From Desertivirga xinjiangensis (GTDB lineage: Bacteria > Bacteroidota > Bacteroidia > Sphingobacteriales > Sphingobacteriaceae), in assembly GCF_024436435.1 (NCBI RefSeq), contig NZ_JAFMZP010000001.1, forward strand, positions 1,114,452 to 1,178,451: a stretch of DNA of 64,000 nt, written 5' to 3'. Made by a program: the position numbers and the translations under genes. Numbering within the stretch: the stretch's first letter is position 1; every line of letters begins with the position of its first letter. Below the pieces are notes generated by a model. The model searched no databases and had not been told where the DNA came from. It was given only the letters and a program-made list of their open reading frames with translations. This document shows, piece by piece, positions 34,966-43,989 of this stretch.

Positions 34966-36930
34966 ATGGCACAAAAAGTACTTCTACTTTTATTGGGTTT
35001 ATTACAAGTTGGGTTTGCACAGAGCGTTAATCATTCCCTGATTAGCGGAGAACCGATAAAAAACGGTGCTTCCGGAGGGGTAGGTCATTTTGCACAACCC
35101 TCCTTAACCGGCATGGTTATGGGCACCGCATTAGCCAATAATGATGCCTGGCCGGATCTCTTTTTGCAATCGGATAAACTTCAGCCAGGAACCTTCCTTT
35201 ATCATTTCAGCAAATTCAGCGAAAATGGTACTCCGGTTTTCTCACAAGGCATTAAACTAAAATTGCCCTTTGAAGATACAGGCGAAAATAAGGCTGTTGT
35301 TCTTCAAAATGATCAAAAGAAAATTTTTGGCTTATGGCGTTTTGGGAAGAGTCTCAAAATGGCGAATTTTAACAGCAAAGCGAAAGAGTTCGCAGAGCTG
35401 AAAACGATCAAAGTAGAGGGTTTACCGGGCAGTTTTTCATCCTTCGGAGTAGTGCAGCTTCCGGACGGCCGTTATCTATTTTTGTTCACAATCGCTAAAA
35501 AGGGTGTTTTCAGCGACCCCTCTAAAGGTGCTGATTCATCTTATTTTACTCCCGAAGGTTTCTGGCCATTCGACTTGCAGACGGTGGGTATTTACGGAGC
35601 CCTTGCAGATGATATAGAAACATTGAACACGGTGGCAGCAAAACCACTAACAGGCCTCGATGAAGCTTATTTTACTATTAGCGGCTATTCGATCTACACT
35701 AATAAAGATGAAAGTTACATCATTTGCGGAACCCGCCTGGGCAATATTCATGCATATAAACTGGATACAAAAAAAGGAGTGTTTCTTCCGGGAAAATATA
35801 TAGCGAACCCGGATCACATCATTCAACGCCATCCTTCAGTACATGCTTATCCTGCTTATTTCAAGGTGCCTGGCGGGAAAGAAGGTATCATTGCATCAGG
35901 AGAGGGCGGGATCTGCTTTTATGAGAACAACCGGCAAAAAGACAAATCAGGGAATCTCATATTTCAGGAACCCAGGCCTTTATTGCAGGAATCTCCGCTC
36001 TTATATGGCGGATCACTGGTGGTACCGAATCTCACAGACTGGGATGGTGACGGTATCCTTGATCTTATTTCCGGGAACTCATTAGGCCATATCTTATTCT
36101 TTAAAAACTCCGGGACAAACGAAAAACCGACCTTCCAGTCTCTGAAGCTTTTACAGGCCGGCGGATATGACATCCATGTTCAGCCTGGCTATCGCGAAGA
36201 CATCCAGGGGCCAATGGAAGCACGCTGGGGATATACTTGCCCCACGGTATATGACTGGAATGGGGATGGTTTACCGGACATTCTCACCGGAGATAGTCGC
36301 GGGAAATTTATGATCTACATAAATAAGGGTACTAAGGCTCATCCCAAATTAGAGCCGGAGCGCTCTCTTTATGTAAAGGGAATGAATGTTTTTGGTGGCT
36401 GGAGGGTGAAGCCGGGTGTATCAGAGTTAAATGGAAAAACTGCTTATATCATACTTGACCGTGAAAATGAATTTCACTTATACTGGCGTCTGGATGATTA
36501 TAATATATCTGACGGAGGGAAACTTACTTTAACAGACGGATCGTACATCAAAGCAAACCGCCGCCCCGGGGGACAGGTAGGCAGAGCAAAAGTTTGTATT
36601 GTAGACTGGGATGGAGATGGTAAAAAGGATCTTTTAATAGGTACCGGACGAAGTGCATCCATACCAAATCCGGTGAGTGGTCTTCCTTATAACAGGAAAA
36701 AAAAGAATGAAGGGGCTGCAGTGTTGTTTCTCAGAAACACCGGAAGTGATGAAAAACCCGTTTTTGAATTCCCCAAAATGATGAAGTTCAAAGGCAACGA
36801 CATTCTTCTAGGGGCACATTCCTGCTCGCCAACAGCAGCAAAGGTAGGTCCGGGCAATTCATTAAATCTTGTGGTGGGTACTGAATACGGAACCTATATG
36901 TTTTATCAGAGAAAAGACCTCTCATGGTGA
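34966..36930 (+). CDS. FG-GAP/VCBS repeat protein, copy 1 (PUL C)
   Basis: This 654-residue secreted beta-propeller protein has a ~20-residue signal peptide. At least three Ca2+-binding repeat loops are seen (DWDGDGILDL near 361, DWNGDGLPDI near 427, DWDGDGKKDL near 545). Between them lies IQGPMEARWGYT near 411-422, a block shared almost exactly by the FG-GAP proteins at 45749 and 49340 and not explained by Ca2+ binding. An LGAHSCSPTAAKVG block near the C-terminus is also conserved with 45749. The function is unknown. Pairing with the propeller enzyme at 31993, repeated at 43990/45749, suggests a two-protein enzyme or binding set. It could be a lyase, hydrolase or surface receptor for the glycan. 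Confidence 0.8.
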   Translation: MAQKVLLLLLGLLQVGFAQSVNHSLISGEPIKNGASGGVGHFAQPSLTGMVMGTALANNDAWPDLFLQSDKLQPGTFLYHFSKFSENGTPVFSQGIKLKLPFEDTGENKAVVLQNDQKKIFGLWRFGKSLKMANFNSKAKEFAELKTIKVEGLPGSFSSFGVVQLPDGRYLFLFTIAKKGVFSDPSKGADSSYFTPEGFWPFDLQTVGIYGALADDIETLNTVAAKPLTGLDEAYFTISGYSIYTNKDESYIICGTRLGNIHAYKLDTKKGVFLPGKYIANPDHIIQRHPSVHAYPAYFKVPGGKEGIIASGEGGICFYENNRQKDKSGNLIFQEPRPLLQESPLLYGGSLVVPNLTDWDGDGILDLISGNSLGHILFFKNSGTNEKPTFQSLKLLQAGGYDIHVQPGYREDIQGPMEARWGYTCPTVYDWNGDGLPDILTGDSRGKFMIYINKGTKAHPKLEPERSLYVKGMNVFGGWRVKPGVSELNGKTAYIILDRENEFHLYWRLDDYNISDGGKLTLTDGSYIKANRRPGGQVGRAKVCIVDWDGDGKKDLLIGTGRSASIPNPVSGLPYNRKKKNEGAAVLFLRNTGSDEKPVFEFPKMMKFKGNDILLGAHSCSPTAAKVGPGNSLNLVVGTEYGTYMFYQRKDLSW

Positions 36931-36970
36931 TCATTACCTGAAAGTGGGTAGGATCCTGCTATATGATAAT

Positions 36971-36984
36971 ATTTCATATGAAAT
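36971..36984. promoter_or_regulatory. Perfect palindrome upstream of PUL C susC
   Basis: ATTTCATATGAAAT is a 14-base perfect palindrome in the 228-bp gap before the SusC gene at 37159. It could be an operator. Palindromes of this length in AT-rich DNA can arise by chance. Confidence 0.3.
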
Positions 36985-37158
36985 GGGAAATGAATGCCAG
37001 ATTTAAACGTAATTGAATAGCTAAATTTACAATAACCAATTTTTCCGGACAGTAACAAAACCAAATGGAAATTCCAGTTAGCACAGCCATAAACCGCTTG
37101 TGAGGGGCTTTTACTGTCTTTTATAAACAAAAAATTATCAGTTATATCACAATTCAAT

Positions 37159-40100
37159 ATGCAGGTTAGGGAAAAAATACCAATTCGCATTTCACTTTGT
37201 TTGTTGTTGTTGCTAAACATTGCAAATGTTTTTGCACAACAGCCTGCCAGAAAGGCCATCAACGGGGAAGTACTTGATGCAGAGAACAGCGAACCTCTTA
37301 TCGGGGTCAGCGTTAGAGTAAGGGAAGATAACAAGCGCTCTGTCGTGACAGATGTGAACGGAAAGTTCAGCATACGCGCTTCGGAGAAAGAAACATTGGA
37401 ATTTGCTTACATAGGCTATACCACTGTTTATATTGCTGTAAAGAACATTTCAAAAACGGTTAAACTTCGCACGGATGCCAGGTCTTTGGAGGAAGTGGTG
37501 GTAATAGGCTACGGTACAGTAAATAAAAAGGATTTTACAGGTGCGCTTTCAGAAATAAAAGTAGAAGACATCAGCAAGGCACCTGTACCTAACATCGCCC
37601 AGGCTCTCTCCGGCAGGGTTGCTGGTTTGCAAGTGAATTCTTTATCAGGACAACCAGGAGAAGAGTCGGATATCGTGGTCAGGGGAGGGAACTCCATTAC
37701 CCAGGACAATTCGCCTTTGTACGTGGTGGATGGTTTTCCGATAGAAGGTTTTAGTCTTTCATCAATCAATCCCGAAGAGATCCAGGAGTTCAGAGTATTG
37801 AAGGATGCCTCTGCGACATCGATCTATGGTAGCCGGGCTGCCAACGGAGTGATTATCATAGAGACCAAAAAAGGAAAAGAAGGTTTGCCTGTTGTAACCT
37901 ACAACATGGATCTGAGTGTGCAGAAAGCGAACAAATTTATGGATATGATGAGTCCTTACGAGTTTGTTAAATATCAGTTGGAACTGGATCCCGATGATGC
38001 AACCAAGATGTATCTTGACCGGCCCGGTCGCAGCCTGGAAGACTACAATAGTGTACAAGGAATCGACTGGCAGGATATGCTCTTCAGGACCGCTGTCATG
38101 CACAATCATAATCTTTCCTTAAGAGGAGGAAGCAAAGGAACCAGGTATGCTTTCTCAGGCAACCTGGTTAATCAGGATGGGGTCATTATTAACTCCGGCT
38201 TCCAACGATACCAGGGAAGGGCAAGAGTAGACCAGGAGATCAATAAAAAATTGAAAGTTAATCTGAACCTGAATTACTCAAGAGATAAGAACTTCGGTCA
38301 GCTAACCAACCAGCAGGCATCTGGAAATAATTCTTATGCTACCTATATTATGTACAGAACCTGGGGATACAGGCCGCTGTCTACCAATGGAGATTTGACG
38401 GATCTGTTGTTTGATGATGATGAAGAAGGAAGCGAAACCTTACTTATCATGAATCCCATCATCTCCACGCAAAATGAATTCAGGCAGCAGAACAGGACAT
38501 TTTTTACGAGTAATCTCGGAATAGATTATACACTGCCATGGAACATGAAGTTAAATATCAGGGGGGGCTATAATTCAAGGACAACAAGAGATGAGTATTT
38601 CAATAACTCAAAAACATACAGAGGGTTTCCTTCTGCCAATAACCCCAATGGCGTACACGGCGGGTTTTCTGAGATCTCGTTGATCGATTGGGTGAACGAG
38701 AATACGATCACCTTTGATAAAAAGTTTAACTCTAATCATCGTCTGGATGCCTTAGCCGGGGTAACTGTACAGGGTCAAAACCAGGACAGGTATGCCTTCA
38801 CGGCTATTAAAATTCCTAATGAACAGTTGGGAATGCGGGCCTTGGGCTCAGGCTATTCCAAAGATCCTGTGTCTTCCGGATCCGCCAACACCCTGGTATC
38901 TTACTTGAGCCGGGTAAACTACAATTACCGTGGAAAATATATGCTGACTGCAAATTTCAGAGTAGACGGTTCCTCAAAATTTGCCCAGCATCACAGATGG
39001 GGATATTTTCCTTCATTTGCAGCAGCATGGAGAATAGGCCAGGAGAAGTTTCTTAAAAACCTTTCGTTTATCAGCGATTCGAAGATCAGAGCGAGTTGGG
39101 GAGCCACCGGCAACAATCGTATAGACGATTTTGCCACTGCCCATATCCTGGAAATGGGAGATTTTTACGGTATCGGTACAGGAAGTGCTACTTCTGATTT
39201 TGCACTGACCATGGCGAATTTTGGGAACAAGGATCTGAAATGGGAAACTACTTACCAACTGGATATTGGCTATGAGCTGTCTTTATTCAAAAGCAGGTTG
39301 AATCTGGTCCTCGACTACTATAACAAAGATACCAAAGATCTATTGTTGTATTCCAATGCACCCTATATCAGTGGTTATCAGAAAATTTACAGGAATATCG
39401 GCTCTATCAGGAACAGGGGCTTCGAAGTAGAACTCCATTCGATGAATATCAATAAAAAGAATTTCAGATGGAATTCCAGCTTCAATATTTCGTTTAACCA
39501 AAACAAAGTGTTGGGTTTGACTGACGACGAAAAGACCATGTTTTCGAACCCGTCCTTTACAGCGAGCTGGAATGCTGCTAACCTGTATATCACACAGGTT
39601 GGACGGCCCGTGTCTTCTTTCTACGGGTTTTTATGGGATGGAGTGTACCAGTTATCAGATTTTGATGAGTTGTCTAACGGGAATAGGGTGCTTAAAGAGG
39701 ATGTGGTGTCCTTGTACGAAGACCGGAACCTTTCACAACCAGGAGATATAAAATACAAGGATGTCAATGGGGACCTGATCATTGATGATAAAGATAAAGT
39801 GATCATGGGACGAACTCTCCCAATACATTACGGAGGCTTCAATAACAATTTTCAGTTTAAGAATGTCAGTCTGAATGTGTTCTTCCAGTGGAATTATGGA
39901 AACGACATTATGAATGCGAATGATCTGATGTTTGAAGGAAACAGCACAGGAAGAAGAGCATTAAATCAATTTGCGTCTTATGCAGACAGATGGACCGTAG
40001 ACAATCCTTCTAACGAGCAATTCAGAACAAGGGGATATGGCCCTGTCGGGTATTTTTCAACTAAACAATTGGAAGACGGGTCATTTCTCAGATTAAAGAC

Positions 40101-40314
40101 GGTTCAACTAGCCTATCGTCTGCCTAAGAAGTGGTTACCGAATGTATCAGGTATAGACTTAAGTGTAGCTGCCCAGAACCTTTATACCTGGACGAAATAC
40201 TCTGGCCTGGACCCTGAAGTATCAACAAGGAACTCTATCCTGACACCAGGTTTTGATTATTCTGCTTATGCACAGAATTTCACGGTTTCTTTCGGAGCCA
40301 AAGTAGTTTTTTAA
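37159..40314 (+). CDS. SusC/RagA TonB-dependent transporter (PUL C)
   Basis: This 1051-residue outer-membrane transporter has a signal peptide (~26) and a carboxypeptidase-regulatory-like domain at ~33-110 (NGEVLDAENSEPLIGVSV). The plug starts near 112 (EEVVVIGYGTVNKKDFTG), with YVVDGFPIEGFSLSSINPEEIQEF and DASATSIYGSRAANGV. The barrel ends in SFGAKVVF. It is a close paralogue of the SusC at 3388: the barrel repeats YEFVKYQLE, SKFRADGSSKFA-type, QNLYTWTKYSGLDPEVS and LTPGFDYSAY segments. It lacks the STN domain, so its control differs from PUL A. It probably imports the product of the propeller and FG-GAP enzymes around it. Confidence 0.96.
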   Translation: MQVREKIPIRISLCLLLLLNIANVFAQQPARKAINGEVLDAENSEPLIGVSVRVREDNKRSVVTDVNGKFSIRASEKETLEFAYIGYTTVYIAVKNISKTVKLRTDARSLEEVVVIGYGTVNKKDFTGALSEIKVEDISKAPVPNIAQALSGRVAGLQVNSLSGQPGEESDIVVRGGNSITQDNSPLYVVDGFPIEGFSLSSINPEEIQEFRVLKDASATSIYGSRAANGVIIIETKKGKEGLPVVTYNMDLSVQKANKFMDMMSPYEFVKYQLELDPDDATKMYLDRPGRSLEDYNSVQGIDWQDMLFRTAVMHNHNLSLRGGSKGTRYAFSGNLVNQDGVIINSGFQRYQGRARVDQEINKKLKVNLNLNYSRDKNFGQLTNQQASGNNSYATYIMYRTWGYRPLSTNGDLTDLLFDDDEEGSETLLIMNPIISTQNEFRQQNRTFFTSNLGIDYTLPWNMKLNIRGGYNSRTTRDEYFNNSKTYRGFPSANNPNGVHGGFSEISLIDWVNENTITFDKKFNSNHRLDALAGVTVQGQNQDRYAFTAIKIPNEQLGMRALGSGYSKDPVSSGSANTLVSYLSRVNYNYRGKYMLTANFRVDGSSKFAQHHRWGYFPSFAAAWRIGQEKFLKNLSFISDSKIRASWGATGNNRIDDFATAHILEMGDFYGIGTGSATSDFALTMANFGNKDLKWETTYQLDIGYELSLFKSRLNLVLDYYNKDTKDLLLYSNAPYISGYQKIYRNIGSIRNRGFEVELHSMNINKKNFRWNSSFNISFNQNKVLGLTDDEKTMFSNPSFTASWNAANLYITQVGRPVSSFYGFLWDGVYQLSDFDELSNGNRVLKEDVVSLYEDRNLSQPGDIKYKDVNGDLIIDDKDKVIMGRTLPIHYGGFNNNFQFKNVSLNVFFQWNYGNDIMNANDLMFEGNSTGRRALNQFASYADRWTVDNPSNEQFRTRGYGPVGYFSTKQLEDGSFLRLKTVQLAYRLPKKWLPNVSGIDLSVAAQNLYTWTKYSGLDPEVSTRNSILTPGFDYSAYAQNFTVSFGAKVVF

Positions 40315-40341
40315 TTGAAATGAATTAGACAGTCGACAGAG

Positions 40342-41961
40342 ATGAAAGATAAATTCAAAAAAATAGCCATAACCATCATCATAGGAGGTTTATTTTTAAT
40401 GACCTCATGCAGCGATATTCTGGATATCGAAACCTCTAAATATGAGATGGAAAAGGATAAGTATTATAGTACCGAAGCCGAACTGAATTTTGCGTTAAAT
40501 GGGGTTTATTCAGCATTGGCAGACGGAAATCTGTATGGTAATAATATGCTGGGAAGAATGGGACTTGAAGCAGATGAAGCCTATGAGGATTACAGCAGCG
40601 ATGAAAATACAGTAGGAGATTACAATACAGAATCTACGGACTCAAAGATCCAAAACTACTGGCGCTCATGTTACACAGGTATAGACAGGGCTAATAATCT
40701 GCTGGCAAACATAGACAATGCCGCGATCGTTATTGAAGACAGCAAACGGAACGACATCAGGGGACAGGCATTGTTCTTAAGAGCCTATTATTATTTTATG
40801 CTGGTGACGCGCTTTCAGGGTGTTCCCCTGGTGTTAAAGCCAATTAAAAATGCAACGATAGACGAACTGCAGCATGAAAGAGCTACCGGGAGAGAAGTAT
40901 ATACCCAGATCCTCAGTGATATGGAAAAAGCTGCCGCCTGGGTAAGACCAGCCAGTGAAGTAGGTACAGGCGGTCGTATCTCTAGATCTGCTGTGTGGGG
41001 AGTGCTGGCGCGGGTGAACCTGTATTTAGCAGGATATCCCTATAATGAGCAGGAACGCTATAAAGATGCCATGATATACGCTGGTAGAGTGATCAATGAA
41101 AATTTTCACCAGCTAAACCCTTCATATCAGCAAGTCTTTATCAATTACGCGCAAGATAGATATGATATCAAAGAAAGTATCTTCGAAGTGGAGTTTCAAA
41201 GTGACGGTGCAGGGGTGTATCCTACAGCGGGCATGGTAGGAAGAAACAATGGGATTAAGAACCCCGTAATTGATAACGTTGTAGGCTTATCTATCGGAAT
41301 TTTAAGATGTACAGACTATCTGCACGGTCTCTATGCCGACAACGATCTCAGGAGAGAATGGAACGTCGCATCGTTCTATTATGTGGCAGATCCCAATAAT
41401 GGCGATGTTGCTAAGATTACGCAGTGGGGAGCCAACGACTCTAAATACCAGAGATTTTGCGGAAAGTTCAGAAGAGAGCACGAAACCTTATTGCCTAAAT
41501 TACAAGCTCAAACCCCGCAAAATTTCCCGATCCTGAGATACTCTGATGTATTGCTTATGTATGCAGAAGCCTATAGTGAATATTTTAAAGGTGCTGATAA
41601 TATCGCCCTGGAGTATCTCAATATGGTTAAAAGGAGAGGACTGGGCTTAAATCCAACCACAGCAAATCCGGCTACAGATTTTAAAGACAGAACTTATACT
41701 GCTTTTCAGCGCGAAGTGAGGCAGGAGCGGCCACGCGAGTTGTGTTTTGAGATGTTCCGCAAAAGTGATGTAATCCGCTGGAATGTGTTTTACGACAATA
41801 TGATCGTCAGGGAGGCCGAAACGCCTCAAACATTTACTTCTTCCTACTATGTGAGGGCCAGAAGATATTTCAGAAGTGTAGAACCTAAAGATCAATGGTG
41901 GCCAATTCCGTCATACGAAATGGGTGTAAATAAAAAATTAGTTCAAAATCAAGGCTGGTAA
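40342..41961 (+). CDS. SusD/RagB lipoprotein (PUL C)
   Basis: This 539-residue SusD homologue has lipobox MTSC near residue 23. RNDIRGQALFLRAYYYFMLV near 134, LARVNLYLAGYPYNEQERYKDA near 226, LRYSDVLLMYAEAYSEYF near 394, QERPRELCFEMFRKSDVIRW near 459 and the LVQNQGW end mark the family. It is a close paralogue of the SusD at 6851, matching the SusC relationship, so the two pairs probably share a duplicated ancestor. A DUF5017 lipoprotein follows 18 bases on. The ligand is unknown. Confidence 0.95.
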   Translation: MKDKFKKIAITIIIGGLFLMTSCSDILDIETSKYEMEKDKYYSTEAELNFALNGVYSALADGNLYGNNMLGRMGLEADEAYEDYSSDENTVGDYNTESTDSKIQNYWRSCYTGIDRANNLLANIDNAAIVIEDSKRNDIRGQALFLRAYYYFMLVTRFQGVPLVLKPIKNATIDELQHERATGREVYTQILSDMEKAAAWVRPASEVGTGGRISRSAVWGVLARVNLYLAGYPYNEQERYKDAMIYAGRVINENFHQLNPSYQQVFINYAQDRYDIKESIFEVEFQSDGAGVYPTAGMVGRNNGIKNPVIDNVVGLSIGILRCTDYLHGLYADNDLRREWNVASFYYVADPNNGDVAKITQWGANDSKYQRFCGKFRREHETLLPKLQAQTPQNFPILRYSDVLLMYAEAYSEYFKGADNIALEYLNMVKRRGLGLNPTTANPATDFKDRTYTAFQREVRQERPRELCFEMFRKSDVIRWNVFYDNMIVREAETPQTFTSSYYVRARRYFRSVEPKDQWWPIPSYEMGVNKKLVQNQGW

Positions 41962-41979
41962 AAAGGTAATGGAAAAGCA

Positions 41980-42909
41980 ATGAAAAAGTATTTAATATCT
42001 ATAAGCATTTTACTTTCAATAGGGGCCTGTACGGATCCTTACGAAGTTGGAGAACCAGTTTTCAATGTCAGCACAGAAAAGCAAGCTTATGCCGTAGGTG
42101 AAAGAGTTAAATTTAATATAGAAGGAAGTCCGGATATGATCAACTTTTATTCCGGGAGCTTTGAAAACGATTACCTTTATCATGAGCAGGAACGTGTTTA
42201 TGATATAATCCCTAGTTTGAGCTTCAGAGCAGCAAAATTTGCAGGCGATAATGAAGATTCCGCCGAATTATTGTATACCACAGATTTTGATGGGAACTAT
42301 ACTTATGAGAATGTGAAATCCGTAAACTGGATCAATATCTCGGACCGGTTCAACATTCCAGCCATCAACGGAACCGCTGCTGTTTTTTCAGATGGAGGTA
42401 CTGCAAGTATCACTGACTTAGCGGAAAAAGGAAAACCAATCTATTTTGCATGGTATTGCAAAACAAATGCAGAATCCTCTCGCACAAGATTCCAGGTTCA
42501 AAATTTTAACGTCAATGGTGAAGTGCAGGGTAATAGTGAGCTTTCGGGCGTCTTGTATTCACAGGCCCAACTCGGTTTCAAGTGGGTTTTAAACGAGGCT
42601 GCCGCTACACAGGTTTCCAATGTGCCAAGTGTTACAAATTCCTTGATTTACTGGGATGGAGTATTTAACAATACAACAGGGCCTTTGAAAGAAGGATACG
42701 CAGTTAGCGGACCTGTCAATATCTCTGATCAGATGAATTTGGGTCTTGACAAGCCTCAGGTTATCAAGAGTATCCGCAATGAAAATATGACAGAGTATTT
42801 CTACACTTTCGATAAGCCAGGTGAATATGAAGTTGCTTTTGTGGGATACAACGTCAATTTCAAAGGGAAGAAAGAAACTGTCAGAAAAATAAAACTAACC
42901 ATTCAATGA
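41980..42909 (+). CDS. DUF5017-type lipoprotein 1 (PUL C)
   Basis: This 309-residue lipoprotein has lipobox IGAC near residue 16. The FSI-rich core includes VGERVKFNIEGSPDMINFYSGSF near 39, DFDGNYTYENVKSVNW near 104, GKPIYFAWYCKTNAESSR near 152 and GVFNNTTGPLKEGYAVSGP near 228, ending with a PKD-like FDKPGEYEVAFVGYN strand. It is homologous to the PUL A protein at 8490 and to the next gene. The next reading frame starts at its stop (ATGA at 42906), pointing to translational coupling. It probably binds glycan at the outer surface together with SusC/SusD. The role is inferred from position. Confidence 0.75.
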   Translation: MKKYLISISILLSIGACTDPYEVGEPVFNVSTEKQAYAVGERVKFNIEGSPDMINFYSGSFENDYLYHEQERVYDIIPSLSFRAAKFAGDNEDSAELLYTTDFDGNYTYENVKSVNWINISDRFNIPAINGTAAVFSDGGTASITDLAEKGKPIYFAWYCKTNAESSRTRFQVQNFNVNGEVQGNSELSGVLYSQAQLGFKWVLNEAAATQVSNVPSVTNSLIYWDGVFNNTTGPLKEGYAVSGPVNISDQMNLGLDKPQVIKSIRNENMTEYFYTFDKPGEYEVAFVGYNVNFKGKKETVRKIKLTIQ

Positions 42910-42932
42910 TAGCACATACTAAAATTGATTTT

Positions 42933-43949
42933 ATGAGAAATCTTATAACTCTTGTAAAAAGATATATACCGGTACTCTGTGCAGTTTTCATGCTTAGCTC
43001 ATGTAATAAAGATCCGGAAGAACTAGTTGATCCCCCTAAGATCGATGTGGAAGATCCAACAGCTACGGTTCCCATGGCGTTCGACGTACAGCTGAAGGAA
43101 AATAAAACGTTCAAAGTAGGAGATACTGTTAAATTCGTCCTGAATGGTAATGCTAACATGATTAGTTTTTACTCAGGAACCGTTGGAAACGACTATGCCT
43201 ATCACAATACTGAACGTTTCTATGATGTTAGAGCGAAACTTAGTTTTGAATCTAATAAAACTCCTGATAATAACACGATCGCTAATATCAACTGCGCCGA
43301 ACTATTCTATTCAACAGATTTTAATGGCACTTATACCTATGAGAATATAAAGAATACCAACTGGAAGCCCATTACAAATCGTTTTGCCTTGCAAACTATC
43401 TTGCAAGCCACGTCTACCACTTATGCAGCTTCAGGAAACGTAGATATTTCGGATGTTTTTGCCGATGGAAGACCGGTTTATTTTGCCTGGCTTTGTAAGA
43501 CGCAGGCGGCATCGAACCGGGTGCAGTTCAGGGTTCGTAACTTTACACTCAGCGGAGAGGTAGTCGAAGATAATACCTTATCCAAACAGCTTTTTTCACA
43601 AGGGCAGTTTGGCTTCCAATGGTATGAGAATGCTGCCTCTGCTGCCCAGGCTTCAAATAACAGACCTACCGTTACAAGCACTTTACTTACCTGGAACGGC
43701 GTTTTCAATAATCTGACGGGCCCATATAAAGAAGGTTATGCGGTTAGTGGTCCAATTGAGTTGCCTCAGTATAATGTAGGAAAAGATATGCCATCAATTC
43801 TTATTACAAAACAGAATAAGAGTGAATCGGAACATAAGTACGTTTACAACACCCCCGGAACCTATGAAGTAGTTTTTATAGCTGCCAATACACACGCCAA
43901 TGAGCAGCCGGAAATTATTAAAAAACTGAATATTACTATTGAACCATAG
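42933..43949 (+). CDS. DUF5017-type lipoprotein 2 (PUL C)
   Basis: This 338-residue paralogue of its neighbour has lipobox LSSC near residue 24 when the ATG at 42933 is used. An alternative ATG at 42906 overlaps the preceding stop and adds nine residues. I prefer 42933 because a clean lipoprotein signal begins there. Shared blocks are FKVGDTVKFVLNGNANMISFYSG, YSTDFNGTYTYENIKNTNW, RPVYFAWLCKTQAASNRVQF, GVFNNLTGPYKEGYAVSGP, and a C-terminal YNTPGTYEVVFIAAN PKD-like strand. Two tandem copies behind one SusC/D pair differ from the single copy in PUL A. They may bind different parts of one glycan. Confidence 0.72.
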   Translation: MRNLITLVKRYIPVLCAVFMLSSCNKDPEELVDPPKIDVEDPTATVPMAFDVQLKENKTFKVGDTVKFVLNGNANMISFYSGTVGNDYAYHNTERFYDVRAKLSFESNKTPDNNTIANINCAELFYSTDFNGTYTYENIKNTNWKPITNRFALQTILQATSTTYAASGNVDISDVFADGRPVYFAWLCKTQAASNRVQFRVRNFTLSGEVVEDNTLSKQLFSQGQFGFQWYENAASAAQASNNRPTVTSTLLTWNGVFNNLTGPYKEGYAVSGPIELPQYNVGKDMPSILITKQNKSESEHKYVYNTPGTYEVVFIAANTHANEQPEIIKKLNITIEP

Positions 43950-43989
43950 AAATTTTTTTAGATAATCCTTTTAGATAATCCTGCTTATC

